Below are positions 61,887 to 64,000 of a stretch of DNA of 64,000 nt, piece after piece. Source of the stretch: Bacteroidales bacterium Phil6 (GTDB lineage Bacteria > Bacteroidota > Bacteroidia > Bacteroidales > F082); NCBI GenBank assembly GCA_002633315.1, contig NWBN01000002.1:1-64000 (forward strand). Reading direction: 5' to 3'. Position 1 is the first letter of the stretch. The number at the start of each line of letters is the position of its first letter. The position numbers were made by a program, and so were the translations under genes. The notes under the pieces are model-generated. The model ran no database searches. It was given only the letters and a program-made list of their open reading frames with translations, and was not told the origin of the DNA.

Positions 61887-62102
61887 TTTTTTTCGCTTCA
61901 AAGTTAATTATGCTTTTTAATTTATCCAAAAAAAAGTCATGTTTCTTTATTTGTAGGGATGCTATATTGTGGTTTTTCAAACATAACAAATCTGCATCCC
62001 TGTTTGTAAAGACGTCATAATGCTACATTCTTATCATGACAATTTGATTTCAAATCTGTTAATTGTCATCAATATGAGTTTACATTACATCATTCTGTTT
62101 TT
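61887..62102. repeat. Duplicated intergenic cassette, copy 2
   Basis: The second copy lies between the thioredoxin-like gene and the small membrane protein gene. Read on the minus strand it carries a T-rich 3' part, then the TAACTTTG promoter box. Its presence on both sides of one gene suggests that a gene-plus-spacer unit was duplicated or that the spacer is a mobile or recombinogenic unit. Confidence 0.75.
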
Positions 62103-62129
62103 TAATTATTTAACTGTGATTTAGAGATG

Positions 62130-62408
62130 CTATTGATTGAAGAAATATTGACATAAAATAACAATTGCAACAATAGTAATCAGTGCACCACCAATAAGAG
62201 AAACCATCAGAATAAGCTTATTTTTACCATTCAATTCTTCCACTTTTTTTTGCATGCCGGTTCTTTTGCCTATATAATCTCCTATCGTTACCAATACCAT
62301 CACTACCCCCAATGAAATTATAATGTCTAATCTAAAACCCAGTATAAAATACACCATCAAGTTGATTATTACAAAAACTATTAGTGAAGCTATAATATTC
62401 TTTTTCAT
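62130..62408 (-). CDS. Small membrane protein of unknown function
   Basis: 92 residues with three predicted membrane helices (about 5-24, 29-47 and 65-88). A basic-acidic loop (GDYIGKRTGMQKKVEELNGK) lies between the second and third. No family recognised. It starts with MKKN and has no clear consensus promoter in the 200 bases upstream. The cassette copy 2 follows it. Confidence 0.6.
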   Translation of the reverse strand: MKKNIIASLIVFVIINLMVYFILGFRLDIIISLGVVMVLVTIGDYIGKRTGMQKKVEELNGKNKLILMVSLIGGALITIVAIVILCQYFFNQ

Positions 62409-62760
62409 TTCATTATATTTAAATTAACAAATGTAATATGTTTTTATTATCCATGTTCCGTTTTTCAATCAGGTTGCCGTTTTCTGCGCTTTACCTTATC
62501 TGTCATCGTCTCCACAACCGGCAGCGCATTTGTTTATTGTGAAGAGTAAGTTTTATGAATTTTGACATTATTTTCATAATTTTTATGTTTAAATTAATGC
62601 AAATATAAAACATTTATAATGAAAAATCAAGTTTTTTTGAATATTCTATAATTTTTTTAAAATAAGGTGCTACTTAGCAATCAATTTGAGAAATTACATT
62701 CCAAGCAAAAAAGCAGAACTTCTTTAATTAGATATCCTGCCTTTTTATAAGTTGTTAAGA
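62409..62760. other. Intergenic region with a GC-rich patch
   Basis: About 350 bases. A locally GC-rich patch at 62460-62545 gives a minus-strand open stretch of 22 codons (TNALPVVETMTDKVKRRKRQ...) with no start, perhaps the end of a decayed gene. Otherwise AT-rich with nothing recognisable. Confidence 0.35.
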
Positions 62761-63716
62761 TACTGTCCCAAAAAGTGTGTAAAATTCAAAGTTTAATATT
62801 TTTGTAGTTAGAAATTTTTAAAAAAACAAAACATGAATTTTACACAGGAGCAAAGATACGAAATTATTGAAAAGATAATCAAAGAAAGAAAAGGAATAGA
62901 AGAAATATTGAAAATGAGTCTTGAGATACTGATGAAGGCGGAAAGGGAAGGACATAATCTCACAAGCAAAGACATGAGTAATGGATACAGGTATCGAAAG
63001 ACGTATGGACGAGGCAGGATGTTGGAGTTGAAAGTTCCACGGACACGAAACGGCAACTTTTATCCTGTAATATTAGGTTTACTTAGAGACCGGGAGGAAG
63101 AAGCCAAGCAGATAGCATTTAAATTATATGGAGCCGGATTAACGACGGAGCAGGTGGGAGAATTATTCGGAGAAATATATGGAGAGAGTTACAGCAAGAG
63201 TCAGGTGAGCCGAATGTTTGAATATGCGAGAGAAGAAGTATCAGCTGGGATGATAAAAATGATACGAAAGCAGCAGGAATGGAAAGATGGAAAGAGTTCT
63301 GTAAGAAATGGAAAGAATATTATCCTGTTTTTGGTAATAAGATGAACAATGAGAGGAATGTTTATTATTTCACATATTTGGAATATAATTATAAAATAAG
63401 AAGTATGATATACACGACCAATTGGATAGAGAGACTAAACAGGGATTATAAAAGGACAACGAAAATGAGAGGGGCGTTACCTGATCCGGAATCAACGATA
63501 TTGTTGTCGGGACATGTGGCGATGACGAGAAGAAGTTATGAATACAGATACCATTGTTCAAGATGGAAGATAAGAAATTCAGATGGGAGGAATAAAAAGT
63601 TATTGTCATAGCAGCCCGCTTCGGCAAGCCTTTGCGATCTGCTCTGACAATTATTTGACAAATTATATATTTGCAGTCTAAATATGAATCTCAATTACAC
63701 ACTTTTTGAAACACTA
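62761..63716 (+). mobile_element. IS256-family insertion element with internal deletion
   Basis: Terminal inverted repeats are visible: the left end (TACTGTCCCAAAAAGTGTGT) and the right end read on the minus strand (TAGTGTTTCAAAAAGTGTGT) match at all but three positions. The element is about 956 bases, shorter than the usual 1.3-1.4 kb of IS256 relatives, in keeping with loss of the middle of the transposase. No target-site duplication of 8-9 bases was seen at the ends. Confidence 0.75.
62833..63611 (+). pseudogene. IS256-type transposase, internally deleted and frameshifted
   Basis: The first part (62833-63345, 170 codons: FTQEQRYEIIEKIIKERKGI, RSRGRMLELKVPRTRNG-like DNA-binding region, GAGLTTEQVGELFGEIYGES, SQVSRM) is the N-terminal region of a Mutator/IS256 transposase. 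A second frame (63279-63611: RSMIYTTNWIERLNRDYKRT, KMRGALPDPESTILLSGHVA) is its C-terminus. The catalytic DDE core between them is missing and the two parts are in different frames, so the enzyme is dead. Related elements elsewhere could still mobilise its ends. Confidence 0.82.
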
Positions 63717-63809
63717 CCGTTTTCAATTAACGACATCAAGAATGATTACCTGTAAATAAATAATCCTTATAACGTTTTCTTACATCAATATCAAGATAAA
63801 TTCTCCATA

Positions 63810-64000
63810 TCACAAAGAAAGAACCAAATCTGCCAACAATACTGCTGTTTCCGGTTCATCTTTTGGTGCATCTTTAGGTTTCCATGCCACAATAAAACGA
63901 GCAGATGCAGAACGCACCTCATAGCCTTTTTCTTTCCATTCCAACAATGTTGTCTGCATGTTTGAAGACAATTTGGCCACCTCTTTTCCTGTTCCGGGCT
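63810..64000 (-). CDS. C-terminal fragment of an unrecognised gene (cut by window edge)
   Basis: The last 63 codons of a minus-strand gene are present, ending LLADLVLSL and stop at 63810. The segment LSSNMQTTLLEWKEKGYEVR followed by SASARFIVAWKPKDAPKDEP has normal coding composition. The gene continues past the right edge. No family recognised. Confidence 0.6.
   Translation of the reverse strand, partial: PGTGKEVAKLSSNMQTTLLEWKEKGYEVRSASARFIVAWKPKDAPKDEPETAVLLADLVLSL

Overview
The window is AT-rich chromosomal DNA from a member of the Bacteroidetes, most likely an uncultured Bacteroidales. The evidence is: promoters of the TAnnTTTG (-7) / TTG (-33) type in front of many genes, often 15-40 bases before the start codon; few Shine-Dalgarno sequences; gliding-type genes gldH, gldF and gldG; a type IX secretion (T9SS) C-terminal sorting domain; DUF4252, DUF4270 and DUF4249-type lipoproteins; a TonB receptor with a carboxypeptidase-regulatory-like N-terminus; and a TPR-less LuxR-type regulator. 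No prophage, plasmid functions or CRISPR array were seen. Most of the window is housekeeping sequence. The last 5 kb is accessory.

Layout: 0-4 kb has a cut-off exported protein, a membrane-anchored LuxR-type regulator, glnA, meaB and tRNA-Lys. 4.6-7.4 kb is an operon of a half-length starch-synthase-like protein, a DUF4270 lipoprotein and a cyclophilin. 7.7-9.5 kb is an ECF sigma / membrane anti-sigma pair bracketed by two DUF4252 proteins. 9.9-14.1 kb has bcp, an outer-membrane barrel protein, tdk, and divergently an acidic protein with rsmI. 14.5-20.3 kb is a giant alpha-2-macroglobulin-like protein that has lost its thioester motif. 20.4-28.3 kb is envelope: an acetyltransferase, the gldH-wza-wzc operon, and divergently mrdA-rodA. 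28.4-33.3 kb has pfkA, aspS and a U32 peptidase. 33.6-41 kb has an alpha/beta hydrolase, a T9SS beta-helix cargo protein, trkA with a nitrilase-family amidase, a small outer-membrane barrel and a ROK kinase. 41-43.5 kb holds an exosortase-like membrane cysteine protease candidate overlapping a ClC chloride channel gene. 43.7-47.2 kb has xth, an M15 D-Ala-D-Ala peptidase, mnmA and marC. 47.2-49.7 kb is a TonB receptor. 49.8-50.4 kb has no protein gene but carries two related, tandem, structured RNA candidates on the minus strand. 50.7-56 kb has gldF-gldG-DUF4340 and panB with an RluA-type pseudouridine synthase. 56-59.2 kb has a lipoprotein and dnaK. 59.6-64 kb has a lipoprotein, a thioredoxin-fold protein flanked by a duplicated intergenic cassette, a small membrane protein, an internally deleted IS256-type element and a cut-off gene.

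What deserves a second look most is the tandem RNA pair, the exosortase-like gene with no visible substrate, the thioester-less macroglobulin, the GGATACA tandem operator-like motif at both ends of the window, and the duplicated cassette around the thioredoxin-like gene. Everything here was read by eye: family names rest on recognised motifs, not on searches.
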